64,000 nt of DNA from Mucinivorans hirudinis (GTDB lineage Bacteria; Bacteroidota; Bacteroidia; Bacteroidales; Rikenellaceae). Position 1 is the stretch's first letter; every line of letters begins with the position of its first letter. Of this stretch, positions 37,401 to 46,287 are shown piece by piece. Under the pieces are notes generated by a model. The model was not told the origin of the DNA and ran no database searches. It saw nothing but the letters and a program-made list of their open reading frames with translations. Position numbers and translations under genes: made by a program. The DNA lies in the NCBI GenBank assembly GCA_000723505.1, contig HG934468.1:714798-778797 (forward strand). Direction: 5' to 3'.

Positions 37401-37449
37401 TTTTGAATTCGCTCCAAGTTCAAATTACTCGATCCACCCACTCTAACCA

Positions 37450-37480
37450 ATTGACCCACCTATCAAAATATATAACTTTG
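37450..37480 (+). promoter_or_regulatory. Possible promoter overlapping the start of the Xer gene
   Basis: ATTG (37450-37453), 19-base spacer, TAACTTTG (37473-37480). The -7 match is exact, but it overlaps the likely coding start, so either the true start of the recombinase is further downstream or the match is fortuitous. Confidence 0.35.
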
Positions 37481-38344
37481 TGGCAGAGCCACTTGGAGGC
37501 TGAGTGTCGTTTTTCGCCGCTTACTGTGCGTGCTTACACGGACGATGTAACTTTCTTTGCCCTCTATCTGGGTCACCATAACTGCCCGAAGGAGGTGACA
37601 TATAACGATGTTCGTAGCTATGTGATGGCAATGGTCGAGCGCGGTGACTCTCCGCGGAGCATCAACCGACATATTTCGGCAATCAAATCGTTCTTCAACT
37701 TTCTCATAAGATTGGGTGAGGTAGAGAAAAATCCCGCAACAAAACTCAAATCACTCAAGAGTCCAAAGGGTTTACCGCAGTATATACAACCATCTAAAAT
37801 GGGGGAAATCATAAACTGGGCACTGGAGAGCAAAGATGATTTTGAGCAGGAACGTGACTCACTAATAATTCTTCTTTTCTATAGCACCGGCATTCGTCGC
37901 GCCGAACTGGCTGCAATAAAAATCGGCGACATAGATATAGAGCAACGTAAAATTCGCATCCGCGGCAAGGGGGATAAAGAGCGAGAAATACCACTTGTAG
38001 ACTTTTTGGCAGAGAAGTTGGAGCGATTTTTGCAACGCCATTGTCAAAAAGAAAATAATTTTCTATTTTTGATGAAGGAAAACCGTCCGATTAGCCATAA
38101 TGAGTTATATAACACTGTGAAACGAATTTTGACTGCCGCAGGGGTGCAGGGTAAACGTAGCCCTCACATTCTGCGACACACATTTGCAACGGAGCTGCTG
38201 AATAGAGAAGCCGGTATCCGTTCGGTGCAGGAGCTACTGGGTCATAGTTCGATAAGCTCAACTGAGATTTACACACACAACACAATCGAACGACTCAAGG
38301 AGAGTTACAAAAATGCCCATCCGAGAGACAGAATCGGTGGGTAA
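37451..38344 (+). CDS. XerC/XerD-type tyrosine recombinase
   Basis: About 297 residues from a TTG at 37451, the length of Xer proteins; no ATG precedes the conserved N-terminal helix (LWQSHLEAECRFSPLTVRAY). A TTG at 37403 lies at the terminator and is rejected. Catalytic residues: R in TGIRRAELAA, K in RGKGDKERE, HILRHTFAT, GHSSIS and the nucleophile Y in TEIYTH. Xer recombinases resolve chromosome dimers at dif. The single-copy housekeeping neighbourhood fits this better than a mobile integrase. It is 28 bases upstream of hpf. Confidence 0.88.
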   Translation: MTHLSKYITLWQSHLEAECRFSPLTVRAYTDDVTFFALYLGHHNCPKEVTYNDVRSYVMAMVERGDSPRSINRHISAIKSFFNFLIRLGEVEKNPATKLKSLKSPKGLPQYIQPSKMGEIINWALESKDDFEQERDSLIILLFYSTGIRRAELAAIKIGDIDIEQRKIRIRGKGDKEREIPLVDFLAEKLERFLQRHCQKENNFLFLMKENRPISHNELYNTVKRILTAAGVQGKRSPHILRHTFATELLNREAGIRSVQELLGHSSISSTEIYTHNTIERLKESYKNAHPRDRIGG

Positions 38345-38372
38345 CATTATTAACTATATAATAATTAACACT

Positions 38373-38657
38373 ATGAATGTACAAATTCAGTCAGTCAAAT
38401 TTGACGCCGACAAAAAGTTAATAACCTACATTGAGGGGAAATTGGCGAAGTTAGACCGCTTCGATGATACGATAACTTCCGTGGATGTCTTCCTTAAACT
38501 CGACCACGATATGGAGGATGGAAATAAGGTGGCAACCATAGTGCTCGATGTGAAGGGTGCTCAGTTGGTTGCAGAACGTCGTAGCCGCTCATTCGAGGAT
38601 GCAGTGGACGGATGTTTCGAGGCGCTCAAAACTCAAATAGGTAAAAGAAAGGAGTAA
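38373..38657 (+). CDS. hpf: Ribosome hibernation-promoting factor (HPF/RaiA family)
   Basis: A 94-residue protein from MNVQIQSVKFDADKKLITYI, matching short HPF/YfiA proteins: beta-alpha-beta-beta-beta-alpha layout, KLAKLDRFDDTITSVDVFLK, and RRSRSFEDAVDGCFEALKTQ at the end. These bind the small ribosomal subunit and silence ribosomes in stationary phase. The ATG at 38373 is preferred over longer frames that overlap the Xer gene. It lies between the Xer gene and a dCMP deaminase gene 9 bases downstream. Confidence 0.92.
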   Translation: MNVQIQSVKFDADKKLITYIEGKLAKLDRFDDTITSVDVFLKLDHDMEDGNKVATIVLDVKGAQLVAERRSRSFEDAVDGCFEALKTQIGKRKE

Positions 38658-38666
38658 TCAACAACT

Positions 38667-39098
38667 ATGGGTTACCACCAGAAGAAACAACAAGACTTAG
38701 ATTTGCGCTATCTGAGGATGGCGCGAATCTGGGCTGAAAATTCATATTGTCTTCGGCGGCAAGTTGGGGCGTTGATTGTCAAGGATAAGATGATAATCTC
38801 GGATGGATATAACGGTACGCCCTCGGGGTTCGAGAATGTTTGTGAGGACCAAACCAGTGGCAAGACTAAACCCTATGTGCTTCACGCCGAAGCAAATGCA
38901 ATTACAAAAATAGCCAAGTCGATGAATAGCAGCGCAGGTTCTACGCTATATGTCACCGCCTCGCCCTGCATCGAATGCGCAAAACTTATCATTCAAGCCG
39001 GCATAGTAAGGGTGGTTTACAGCGATGACTATCACGCTACGGACGGCGTAGATTTATTGATGAGGGTTGGAATAGAGGTTGTTAAGGTAGAGTGTTGA
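38667..39098 (+). CDS. dCMP deaminase (ComEB family)
   Basis: A 143-residue zinc-dependent deaminase. HAEANAI supplies the zinc-binding His and catalytic Glu, and SPCIECAK supplies the two zinc cysteines; GYNGTPSGFENVCED is the nucleotide loop conserved in dCMP deaminases. It makes dUMP for thymidylate synthesis. Length and motifs match the ComEB/dCMP deaminase family rather than cytidine deaminase, which is encoded separately at 43093. Confidence 0.93.
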   Translation: MGYHQKKQQDLDLRYLRMARIWAENSYCLRRQVGALIVKDKMIISDGYNGTPSGFENVCEDQTSGKTKPYVLHAEANAITKIAKSMNSSAGSTLYVTASPCIECAKLIIQAGIVRVVYSDDYHATDGVDLLMRVGIEVVKVEC

Positions 39099-39115
39099 TA
39101 GCTATTCCAACCATC

Positions 39116-39147
39116 GGGAAATTGGGAAATTGGGAAACTGAGAAACT
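39116..39147 (+). repeat. 8-bp tandem repeat, four copies
   Basis: GGGAAATT, GGGAAATT, GGGAAACT, GAGAAACT run head to tail just upstream of the M28 peptidase gene. Copy number changes would alter the leader or promoter spacing of that gene. Confidence 0.7.
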
Positions 39148-39164
39148 GTTAAAACAAAAAAAAT

Positions 39165-40721
39165 ATGAAAATAGTGAGCGCATTTTTGCTGCTTTTTGCA
39201 ACAGTGTCCATTACGGTAGCACAGAACGGTGTAACCGAAAAAATCATCAAGCTCGCACGAGAAGACAATAGGGCGATGCACCATTTGGACATTCTCTCGA
39301 ATCGTATCGGCGGACGTCCCATCGGCTCGGATGCCTACGCCAATGCCACGCGGTGGACGGCAGACCAAATGAATAAATGGGGAATGGAGGTCATCGTTGA
39401 GCAGGTCGGCACGCTGCCCGTAGGATTCAATCGCGGCGCTTGGTTCGGCAAAATGCTCTCGGATGACGGATTCACGCTACACTTTGTAACACCCTCATAC
39501 ACAAGTGGAACAAAGGGAGTACAGCGCGGAACAGTCGTTGCCGAACCCAAGACAAAACAGGAGTTGGAACAGATGCGCGGAGCATTGAAAGGTGCGTGGG
39601 TGCTCGTAGGGGGTAAAAGTAACGGTTGGCCTATAGACTACTCGGCAAAGGGCGACTCGGTACGCAAAGAAGCACTCAAATACAACGACTCGATAGCACA
39701 GATTAACAGGCAGATAACCTCGGAGAACCGCGCAAACCGCAGCGTTCCCCACTACCAGAGCAAACCCACACTACCCTACAAGGAGCAACCGGCACTCTTC
39801 TACCGAGAGATGGTCGAGGCTGGCATACTGGGCTTCATCCAATCTGCACCCGTCCCCTTGCAGGCACTATATGACCGCAATGTATTCGGCGATATGAGCT
39901 TTGATAATCTGCCCACCGTACCGGATATCAAGTTGGACGAGGCGCAGTTTGCCATCATTGCAGAAAAGGTCAGACGACGCGAATACTTCCAGTTGGAGTT
40001 CGATATTCGCAACCACTTCAAACCGGGTCCCGTTGCATATCATAATGTTATAGGCATAATTCGCGGCACGAAATATCCGGATGAATATGTGATGGCGGGG
40101 GGACACTTGGATAGTTTCGATGTATCTACCGGTGGTGTGGACTGTGGCTCGGGTAGCTCCGTGGCGCTCGAGGCGGGGCGACTGATTATGGAGGCGGGCG
40201 GCAACAAACCGCTACGCTCGATTGCCATTTGTCTTTGGGCAGGAGAGGAGTTCGGGCTGCTCGGCTCAAAATTCTGGGTGGAAAACCACACAAATTTACT
40301 GCCCAAAATATCGAACTACTTCAATCGAGATGGTGGTCCCACCGTGGCAAACTCACTAACGGTCACTCCGGCTATGTATCCAGTTTTTGAGCCTATTGCG
40401 GATAAGCTAAACACAATAAACCCCGACTTCCCATTCAGCCTCACCAAGAGCGAAAACCAACCTCGCCCACGCCCAACAACCGCCGGGGGCAGCGACCACG
40501 CCTACTTTGCAATGAATGGCGTGCCAACACTCAGCTTCGGCACGGCAGACCCCAAGGGATATGACTTCCAATATGGCGAAATTTGGCACACAGAACGAGA
40601 CCTATACAACAAAAGTATCTCTGAATATCAAGAACATTCGGCTGTGGTGACCGCCGTTACCCTATGGGAGCTGGCTAACACCAAAAGCATTCTAGCTCGC
40701 CAGGGGCTTTACAGTAATTAA
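39165..40721 (+). CDS. Exported M28-family zinc metallopeptidase
   Basis: A 518-residue protein with a signal peptide (MKIVSAFLLLFATVSITVAQ). Zinc-site motifs of M28 (carboxypeptidase Q/aminopeptidase) are visible: AGGHLDSFD (His, Asp), GGVDCGSGSS (bridging Asp), LWAGEEFGLLGS (Glu-Glu), FNRDGGP (Asp) and GGSDHAYF (His). A PA-like insert occupies about residues 90-240. It likely trims peptides in the periplasm or outside the cell. The 8-bp repeats lie in its upstream region, and mreD follows 6 bases later. Confidence 0.92.
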   Translation: MKIVSAFLLLFATVSITVAQNGVTEKIIKLAREDNRAMHHLDILSNRIGGRPIGSDAYANATRWTADQMNKWGMEVIVEQVGTLPVGFNRGAWFGKMLSDDGFTLHFVTPSYTSGTKGVQRGTVVAEPKTKQELEQMRGALKGAWVLVGGKSNGWPIDYSAKGDSVRKEALKYNDSIAQINRQITSENRANRSVPHYQSKPTLPYKEQPALFYREMVEAGILGFIQSAPVPLQALYDRNVFGDMSFDNLPTVPDIKLDEAQFAIIAEKVRRREYFQLEFDIRNHFKPGPVAYHNVIGIIRGTKYPDEYVMAGGHLDSFDVSTGGVDCGSGSSVALEAGRLIMEAGGNKPLRSIAICLWAGEEFGLLGSKFWVENHTNLLPKISNYFNRDGGPTVANSLTVTPAMYPVFEPIADKLNTINPDFPFSLTKSENQPRPRPTTAGGSDHAYFAMNGVPTLSFGTADPKGYDFQYGEIWHTERDLYNKSISEYQEHSAVVTAVTLWELANTKSILARQGLYSN

Positions 40722-40727
40722 TATCCT

Positions 40728-41237
40728 ATGCTGCAAATTGTAGAATATATCATATCCTTCATCGTACTGATATTGACACAGGTTTTCATCTTCGACAATG
40801 TCAATATCTTCGGTATGGTAACACCATACATTTACATAATGTTCATCATAGTACTGCCGATGCAAATCGGTCATACATTGTTGATTATATTAGGGTTTGT
40901 AAGCGGTGGAGTTGTCGATTTACTGACCGGCAGCGGAGGGCTGAGCGCTATGGTCGCCACCTGGGTAGCCTTTATCCGTCCGGCACTTTTACACATTACC
41001 GCCGGACGAGACATTGTGAGCGAAGGAGGCATACCTTCGGTTGTGCGAATGGGAGGTGCAAAGTTCATATTTTATCTCTCTATGATGGTTTTCGCATATA
41101 ATATCCCCTTATTCATCTTGGAGACGATGAATATCAAATACATTGCCGTCACATCACTGCGTATTCTATTTAGCTCCGTATTTTCGATAATAACAATTTA
41201 TTTAGCACACTATCTAATGTTGATGCGCAGAAAATAA
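40728..41237 (+). CDS. mreD: Rod shape-determining protein MreD
   Basis: A 169-residue membrane protein with about five hydrophobic segments. FDNVNIFGMVTPYIYIMFII and GFVSGGVVDLLTGSGGLSAM match the conserved N-terminal half of Bacteroidota MreD, and FIRPALLHIT follows. MreD is part of the elongasome with MreB, MreC, PBP2 and RodA. Those partners are not in the window, so here mreD stands alone between a peptidase and an ABC-F gene. Function is inferred from the family. Confidence 0.82.
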   Translation: MLQIVEYIISFIVLILTQVFIFDNVNIFGMVTPYIYIMFIIVLPMQIGHTLLIILGFVSGGVVDLLTGSGGLSAMVATWVAFIRPALLHITAGRDIVSEGGIPSVVRMGGAKFIFYLSMMVFAYNIPLFILETMNIKYIAVTSLRILFSSVFSIITIYLAHYLMLMRRK

Positions 41238-41240
41238 CAA

Positions 41241-43091
41241 ATGGCAATTAATCTTCAAATAGAATCTCTCACGAAATCCTTCGGAGCAAGAGTGCTCTTC
41301 GAGGGGCTCTCCCTGACAGTGGAGCAGGGCGACCGCGTGGGGCTTATCGCCGCCAACGGCACAGGTAAAACCACTCTACTCAACATCATAGCCGGCAGAG
41401 AAGATTATCAGAGCGGACAGATAACCCTGCGTAAGGATATTAGGGTGGGCTATTTGGAGCAAAAGCCTGCCTTCGCTGCGGGCAAAACCGTGATGGAGGC
41501 TTGCTTTGAGTCTGACAACGATATGGTGCGAGCCATTGCCACATATGAAAGGGCTGTTAAAGAGGGTGGCATAGGATTGCAGGAGGCTATTGGGCGGATG
41601 GAGCAACTCTCGGCGTGGGACTATGAACAGCGGGCAAAACAGATTCTCACTCAACTACATATCACTGACTTCGACCAGCGGGTAGAAAAACTCTCGGGCG
41701 GGCAGCTCAAACGTGTCGCGCTGGCAAACGCACTAATAGCCGAACCCGATTTGTTGATTCTCGATGAACCTACCAACCACTTAGATACGGAGATGACCGA
41801 GTGGCTTGAGAGGTATCTGGCTGCATCGAAACTGAGCCTGCTGATGGTCACCCACGACCGCTATTTTTTGGATAGAGTATGTAATCGGATAGTCGAAATT
41901 GATAATCTGCAAACATACACATACAGAGGCAATTATAGTTATTTCACTGAGAAGCGGCAGGAGCGTATTGAACTGGGTAATGCCACGGCAGAGAAGACGC
42001 GCAACCTCTATCGCCGTGAATTAGAGTGGATTCGCCGCACCCCTTCGGCACGAACCGGCAAGGCTAAATACCGTGTCGATGCCTTCGATGAGCTATCCAA
42101 AGAGCGGCGCAGCGCGCAAAAAACGCAGCAGGTACGGCTTGGCATCGAGGCTTCGCGAATCGGGGGCAAGATTTTTGAGATGGTAGATGTGAGCAAGGCT
42201 TATGGGGAGAAGGTGATATTGAAAAATTTCAGCTATACATTTGCACGCGGTGAAAAGGTAGGAATTGTGGGAGAAAATGGCGTTGGCAAGACCACATTTA
42301 TAAGAATGTTACTTGGTCATCTTCAGCCTGATAGCGGAACGATCGAGGTGGGTGAAACCGTCCGTTTCGGTTACTATTCGCAGCAGGGGTTAGAGTTTGA
42401 CCAGACCGAGAAGGTCATTGACGTTGTCCGCAAGATTTCCGAGGATATACCGATGGCTGACGGTAGCCGGCTGACAGCATCACAATTTTTGCAACAATTT
42501 CTCTTCCAACCATCTCAGCAACACGACTTTGTAGCTAAACTCAGCGGCGGCGAGAAACAGCGTCTATACCTGTGCACGGTGTTAATTACCAACCCTAACT
42601 TTTTGGTATTGGACGAGCCAACAAACGACCTTGATATACAGACGCTCAATGTATTGGAAGAGTATTTGGCATCTTACACGGGGTGCGTGATTGTGGTTTC
42701 TCACGACCGCTATTTTATGGATAAAATTGCCGACCATCTCTTTGTGATGCAGGGCGAAGGGGTGGTTAAGGATTTTAACGGCGACTACTCCGATTATCGC
42801 CAATGGAAAGAGAATCTACTGATTACCTCACAAAAGCCCCAAAAGATTGCCGAACAACCCAAGCAGGAACAGCCCAAAACCAAACTCACTTTCAAGGAGA
42901 AGAGAGAGTTCGAGCAGATTGAGACAGAGTTACCCGCACTGGAAGCGGAAAAGGCTTATTTGGAGACTAGTATGAGCAGCGGGGAGATGACCACCGATGA
43001 GCTGATAGCGGCAGCCGAGAGGATCCGGCAACTTATTGAGGAGATTGACGAAAAGACGATGAGGTGGCTGGAAATGAGCGAATTAGCCTAG
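41241..43091 (+). CDS. ABC-F family ATPase
   Basis: A 616-residue soluble protein with two ABC domains. Walker A motifs: ANGTGKTTL (~40) and GENGVGKTTF (~350); signature motifs LSGGQLKRVAL and LSGGEKQRLYL; Walker B LLILDEPTNHLD and FLVLDEPTNDLD. An interdomain linker with basic/charged residues and a C-terminal coiled-coil-like stretch (from ~545) are present; there are no membrane segments. ABC-F proteins act on the ribosome E site. The layout resembles the Uup/EttA side of the family. It starts 3 bases after mreD and is followed 1 base later by cdd. Confidence 0.92.
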   Translation: MAINLQIESLTKSFGARVLFEGLSLTVEQGDRVGLIAANGTGKTTLLNIIAGREDYQSGQITLRKDIRVGYLEQKPAFAAGKTVMEACFESDNDMVRAIATYERAVKEGGIGLQEAIGRMEQLSAWDYEQRAKQILTQLHITDFDQRVEKLSGGQLKRVALANALIAEPDLLILDEPTNHLDTEMTEWLERYLAASKLSLLMVTHDRYFLDRVCNRIVEIDNLQTYTYRGNYSYFTEKRQERIELGNATAEKTRNLYRRELEWIRRTPSARTGKAKYRVDAFDELSKERRSAQKTQQVRLGIEASRIGGKIFEMVDVSKAYGEKVILKNFSYTFARGEKVGIVGENGVGKTTFIRMLLGHLQPDSGTIEVGETVRFGYYSQQGLEFDQTEKVIDVVRKISEDIPMADGSRLTASQFLQQFLFQPSQQHDFVAKLSGGEKQRLYLCTVLITNPNFLVLDEPTNDLDIQTLNVLEEYLASYTGCVIVVSHDRYFMDKIADHLFVMQGEGVVKDFNGDYSDYRQWKENLLITSQKPQKIAEQPKQEQPKTKLTFKEKREFEQIETELPALEAEKAYLETSMSSGEMTTDELIAAAERIRQLIEEIDEKTMRWLEMSELA

Positions 43092-43092
43092 G

Positions 43093-43494
43093 ATGGAAAG
43101 ATACAAATATTTACTCGAAGCTGCCCGCACTGCTGCCGAGGCGGCATATTGCCCCTACTCGAAATTTCGGGTGGGAGCAGCTGTTCTTTTGGATAACGAT
43201 GTGGTAATCACCGGTTCAAACCAAGAAAACGCCTCATATTCACTCACTATATGCGCCGAACGCGTGGCACTGAACTACGCCAAATCTCAATACCCAACGG
43301 CAAATGTTCTCGCCATAGCCATAGCTTCACCCTCGACCGAAAAATTGGTGTCACCCTGCGGAGCTTGCCGCACAGTGATGACTGAAGTAGCAATGCGCCA
43401 AGGTATTGATTTCACAGTTGTGATGTCAGGCTCGGAAATTGTGACCAAAACCACAAGCGAGTTGATGCCGCTTGCCTTTGAATTGGGGAGATGA
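43093..43494 (+). CDS. cdd: Cytidine deaminase
   Basis: A 133-residue homotetrameric-type cytidine deaminase. Zinc site: CAERVAL (Cys and catalytic Glu) and PCGACR (two Cys). The N-terminus YCPYSKFRVGAAVL and GSNQENASYSLTICAER are the usual nucleoside loops. It converts cytidine/deoxycytidine to uridine/deoxyuridine in pyrimidine salvage. It begins one base after the ABC-F stop and is thus co-transcribed with it. Confidence 0.95.
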   Translation: MERYKYLLEAARTAAEAAYCPYSKFRVGAAVLLDNDVVITGSNQENASYSLTICAERVALNYAKSQYPTANVLAIAIASPSTEKLVSPCGACRTVMTEVAMRQGIDFTVVMSGSEIVTKTTSELMPLAFELGR

Positions 43495-43497
43495 GTC

Positions 43498-43559
43498 GGG
43501 AAAAATAATTAATGTGATGTTTTTCGCAGTAATTATTGATCACCACTTATTAACTCGGC
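43498..43559. repeat. Short intergenic inverted-repeat element, compact copy
   Basis: GGGAAAAATAATTAATG at 43498-43514 matches the arm of the larger element at 50811-50844. The right side, CACCACTTATTAA, resembles the other arm in reverse complement. It is followed by the TATTAACTCGGC word shared with 36562. The copy fills the gap between cdd and rnhB. Confidence 0.55.
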
Positions 43560-43583
43560 ATTAAGAAGGTAATAAAATTTATT

Positions 43584-44171
43584 ATGTTAAAACAATTTTT
43601 ACACGGCACAAATGAAGCAGGGGTAGACGAAGCCGGGCGTGGCTGCCTGTGCGGAGATGTCTTTGCGGCAGCTGTAATCCTGCCTGATAATTTTGTTAAT
43701 GAAATACTTAACGACTCAAAAAAGCTGTCATCGTCCAAACGCTACAAATTGAGGGAGGTAATTCAGCGAGAGGCTTTGGCGTGGGCTGTGGCGCGAGTGT
43801 CGCCTGCGGAGATAGATAGAATCAACATACTCAACGCCTCGCACCGTGCTATGAATCTGGCAGTTAATAAACTTTCTATTGAACCGACACGGCTTCTGAT
43901 AGATGGAAATCGCTTTGGCAATGAGTGTGGCATTCAACACCACTGCATCATAGGCGGAGATGCGTTATATGCCTCTATTGCAGCAGCTTCCATTCTTGCC
44001 AAAACCTATCGAGACGACTATATGCTCGCTCTGCACGAAGAATTCCCCAACTACGGTTGGAACAAGAATATGGGCTATCCGACCCGCGAACATAGAGAAG
44101 CCATCGCAAAACACGGAGTTACTCCATATCATCGCCTAACTTTCGGCGACTGCCGACCAAGACTATTTTGA
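43584..44171 (+). CDS. rnhB: Ribonuclease HII
   Basis: A 195-residue enzyme. The active-site motif [20 protein letters not shown] carries the DEAGRG signature, [11 protein letters not shown] follows, and the later acidic residues are in LLIDGN and [14 protein letters not shown]. RNase HII incises DNA at single ribonucleotides for ribonucleotide excision repair. Its last 9 bases overlap the convergent DUF5689 gene. The start ATG at 43584 follows an AT-rich leader with the repeat element. Confidence 0.95.
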   Translation: MLKQFLHGTNEAGVDEAGRGCLCGDVFAAAVILPDNFVNEILNDSKKLSSSKRYKLREVIQREALAWAVARVSPAEIDRINILNASHRAMNLAVNKLSIEPTRLLIDGNRFGNECGIQHHCIIGGDALYASIAAASILAKTYRDDYMLALHEEFPNYGWNKNMGYPTREHREAIAKHGVTPYHRLTFGDCRPRLF

Positions 44172-44855
44172 GGGGACAACCTGCTCTAGAGATGATAGCT
44201 TGAGCTGAAAACGTCCATTATATTGAGTCACAATGCCCCGCAAATCGACCTTGCCGCGTGGCAAAAATTCGTAGGCAAAGGAGGCTAATGGTGATGTGTA
44301 GACATTAATATTACGGCTTGCCACGGCAAAGCGTTGCTCACCGCTCCAAAAACCATCGCCACCATTTACAAACTCTCCGCCGCATATTTCGACATACCTC
44401 CCCACCATTGATTCGTTAATTTGGTCAATGGTAATGATTTGCGGCGACAGCGGCTTGAAGTAGTTTTGCCGCTGCATCGCCAATGAGCTCATCGCAAAGT
44501 TTCCCAAATTGACATACAATTGCCCGTTTTCACGAGCAAGAATCTTGTCAAAAAGTTCGATGGATACAACTTGACCAACAGCGTAAATCTTATATGAATC
44601 ATAAAAACTGAAACGCATCTCCAGCGCACCACTCTCATCCTCAATGAATAAGGAGTTATAAAAATTGCCAGCCTCGTCGCTTGTCGTTACACTCCCACTC
44701 ACCACCCAGTCACCACGAACGTACCCTTCGTCGAGATGCTCAATCAACATATTGGCTTTTAATTCCTTATATGGTTCTGGTTCTAAGGATTCAATCGGAT
44801 TGAATACGCAAGAGGTTAGTAAACAAACTATTGATAGTGCAAGATTTTTCATCAC
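44163..44855 (-). CDS. DUF5689-domain lipoprotein
   Basis: A 230-residue exported lipoprotein: [16 protein letters not shown] carries a lipobox ending in TSC. The body is a beta-rich OB-like domain ([33 protein letters not shown]) typical of DUF5689, found in many Bacteroidota surface proteins, often near calcium or nuclease-like domains. Function unknown. It is translationally coupled (4-bp overlap) to the upstream methyltransferase gene, an odd pairing. Confidence 0.8.
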   Translation of the reverse strand: MMKNLALSIVCLLTSCVFNPIESLEPEPYKELKANMLIEHLDEGYVRGDWVVSGSVTTSDEAGNFYNSLFIEDESGALEMRFSFYDSYKIYAVGQVVSIELFDKILARENGQLYVNLGNFAMSSLAMQRQNYFKPLSPQIITIDQINESMVGRYVEICGGEFVNGGDGFWSGEQRFAVASRNINVYTSPLASFAYEFLPRGKVDLRGIVTQYNGRFQLKLSSLEQVVPSK

Positions 44856-45709
44856 CTCACCATTCTATAAAACACACCAAGCGGAAGGTTTTTGCCAAAA
44901 TTATCCTCGAAATATAATTCACCCATCTCCTCGTGGTCGGCTTTTCCAAAGAGCGACAACATCAGGCTGCGAGCCAGAAGTGCCGACAGACCCATTGAAT
45001 ATAAGTTTAAGATAACAAAGCTATTACGTGGCTCAAGAAGCGTCCTGCAACACTCCAACAATTCACGAATATTCTCTTCGAGTATCCACTTTTCGCCATC
45101 CGGACCACGTCCATAAGAGGGTGGGTCTAAAATAATTCCGCTGTATTTGCGTCCGCGCCTCACTTCTCGTTGCACAAATTTCAGAGCATCATCCACTATC
45201 CAGCGAATACCCTGAACCCCTGATAGTTCCGCATTCTCGCGCGCCCACTGTACCACCTGCTTCACCGAATCGACGTGAGTAACCTCCGCACCCGCCAAAG
45301 CCGCTGCTACACTCGCCCCGCCAGTGTAGGCAAATAGGTTCAATATCTGAGGTTTAGCTGCCATCTTAGTTATCCGCTCCTTCATAAAATCCCAGTTTGA
45401 AGCCTGCTCGGCAAAAATGCCAACGTGCTTAAAGGCGGTCAGACCAAGGCGCATCTTAATTCCTTTATAATCAACCATCCACTGCTGTGGCATATTGCTA
45501 TCCAGCTGCCATTCGCCGCGCTCATCGCTACCACCCTTTTTCAAGAACGTAGCATTAGCATCCCACCGCTCGAGCGAAGGACGCCAAAGTGCCTGAGGTT
45601 CGGGACGAGCTACACGCCACCCCCCGAAGCGTTCCAATTTCATTCCGTCACCCGAATCAATCAATTCATAATCTATCCAGTCGGCAGGAGTTTGTGTTTT
45701 GATTATCAT
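44852..45709 (-). CDS. SAM-dependent methyltransferase (RlmI/RlmK-like rRNA methylase)
   Basis: A 285-residue class I methyltransferase. Motif I is LNLFAYTGGASVAAALAGAE, followed by VDSVKQVVQWARENAELSG. The catalytic-type motif IILDPPSYGRGPDGEKW (D-P-P-S-Y) is typical of m5C/m2G rRNA methylases of the COG1092 type. The N-terminal PUA domain of full RlmI is lacking. It probably modifies 23S rRNA; the exact base is unknown. Downstream gene overlaps by 4 bp. Confidence 0.85.
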   Translation of the reverse strand: MIIKTQTPADWIDYELIDSGDGMKLERFGGWRVARPEPQALWRPSLERWDANATFLKKGGSDERGEWQLDSNMPQQWMVDYKGIKMRLGLTAFKHVGIFAEQASNWDFMKERITKMAAKPQILNLFAYTGGASVAAALAGAEVTHVDSVKQVVQWARENAELSGVQGIRWIVDDALKFVQREVRRGRKYSGIILDPPSYGRGPDGEKWILEENIRELLECCRTLLEPRNSFVILNLYSMGLSALLARSLMLSLFGKADHEEMGELYFEDNFGKNLPLGVFYRMVR

Positions 45710-45761
45710 AGTTTTATAAAGAAAGAGAGGCTTCTTTTGACAAGAAGCCTCCCGCGAGATG

Positions 45762-45845
45762 TACTCCGAGGGGGACTTGAACCCCCACAGCCATTATAGC
45801 CAAAGGATTTTAAGTCCTTCGTGTCTACCATTCCACCATCGGAGC
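45762..45845 (-). tRNA. tRNA-Leu (anticodon TAA)
   Basis: An 84-base cloverleaf on the minus strand: acceptor GCTCCGA/TCGGAGT, D arm with GGTAGACAC, anticodon stem AAGGA with loop CTTAAAA (anticodon TAA), a long variable arm expected for leucine, and a T arm GGGGGTTCAAGTCCCCC. CCA is not encoded. Confidence 0.95.
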
Positions 45846-45918
45846 ATATGGGAAGGCGTTTTTGTGTATCTTTTAGGACTCTACAGAACCTGTGTATCTT
45901 CTATGGTCTTTCAAAAAA

Positions 45919-45950
45919 AAGAGCGAACCATTTTTAATTAGTTCGCTCTT
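45919..45950 (-). terminator. Terminator after the tRNA-Gly pair
   Basis: AAGAGCGAAC and GTTCGCTCTT form a 10-bp stem. On the minus strand a run of T follows. It separates the tRNA-Gly transcript from tRNA-Leu. Confidence 0.8.
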
Positions 45951-45954
45951 GATG

Positions 45955-46027
45955 AGCGAAAAACGAGACTCGAACTCGCGACCCCAACCTTGGCAAGGTT
46001 GTGCTCTACCAACTGAGCTATTTTCGC
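45955..46027 (-). tRNA. tRNA-Gly (anticodon GCC), copy 2
   Basis: A 73-base cloverleaf: acceptor GCGAAAA/TTTTCGC, D arm AGCTCAGTTGGTAGAGCA, anticodon loop TTGCCAA, T arm GCGAGTTCGAGTCTCGT. Identical to the copy at 46043-46115, spaced by 15 bases. CCA is not encoded. Confidence 0.96.
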
Positions 46028-46042
46028 AATTAATCCTTGATG

Positions 46043-46115
46043 AGCGAAAAACGAGACTCGAACTCGCGACCCCAACCTTGGCAAGGTTGTGCTCTACCAA
46101 CTGAGCTATTTTCGC
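46043..46115 (-). tRNA. tRNA-Gly (anticodon GCC), copy 1
   Basis: Same 73-base sequence as 45955-46027; first in transcription order. Tandem identical tRNA-Gly genes raise dosage of this acceptor. Confidence 0.96.
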
Positions 46116-46177
46116 AAAACTATTTTGAAACTAAAATTGTCAAGCCGCGGCATTAACTATTTTTTGCTTCGGTGGTG

Positions 46178-46209
46178 CAAAGATAATACGAAAAATTATT
46201 ACGTGCAAA
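46178..46209 (-). promoter_or_regulatory. Promoter of the tRNA-Gly pair
   Basis: On the minus strand TTTG (46206-46209), 20-base spacer, TATCTTTG (46178-46185). This is a full Bacteroidota promoter ~60 bases upstream of the first tRNA-Gly. Confidence 0.75.
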
Positions 46210-46287
46210 TTTTTTTTGCGATTTTTTCTCTACTTTTGCAATCGATTAGCACCCTATTTTTCACTTTTGACCTTTCACTTTTCACTT

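Noticed and set aside
37403-37450. Xer start at the TTG at 37403
   Set aside because: This codon lies in the T run of the upstream terminator and adds 16 residues beyond the normal Xer length.
45955-46115. Two identical tRNA-Gly genes as an assembly duplication
   Set aside because: The 15-base spacer differs from the flanks, and the pair has its own promoter and terminator; tandem tRNA copies are common.
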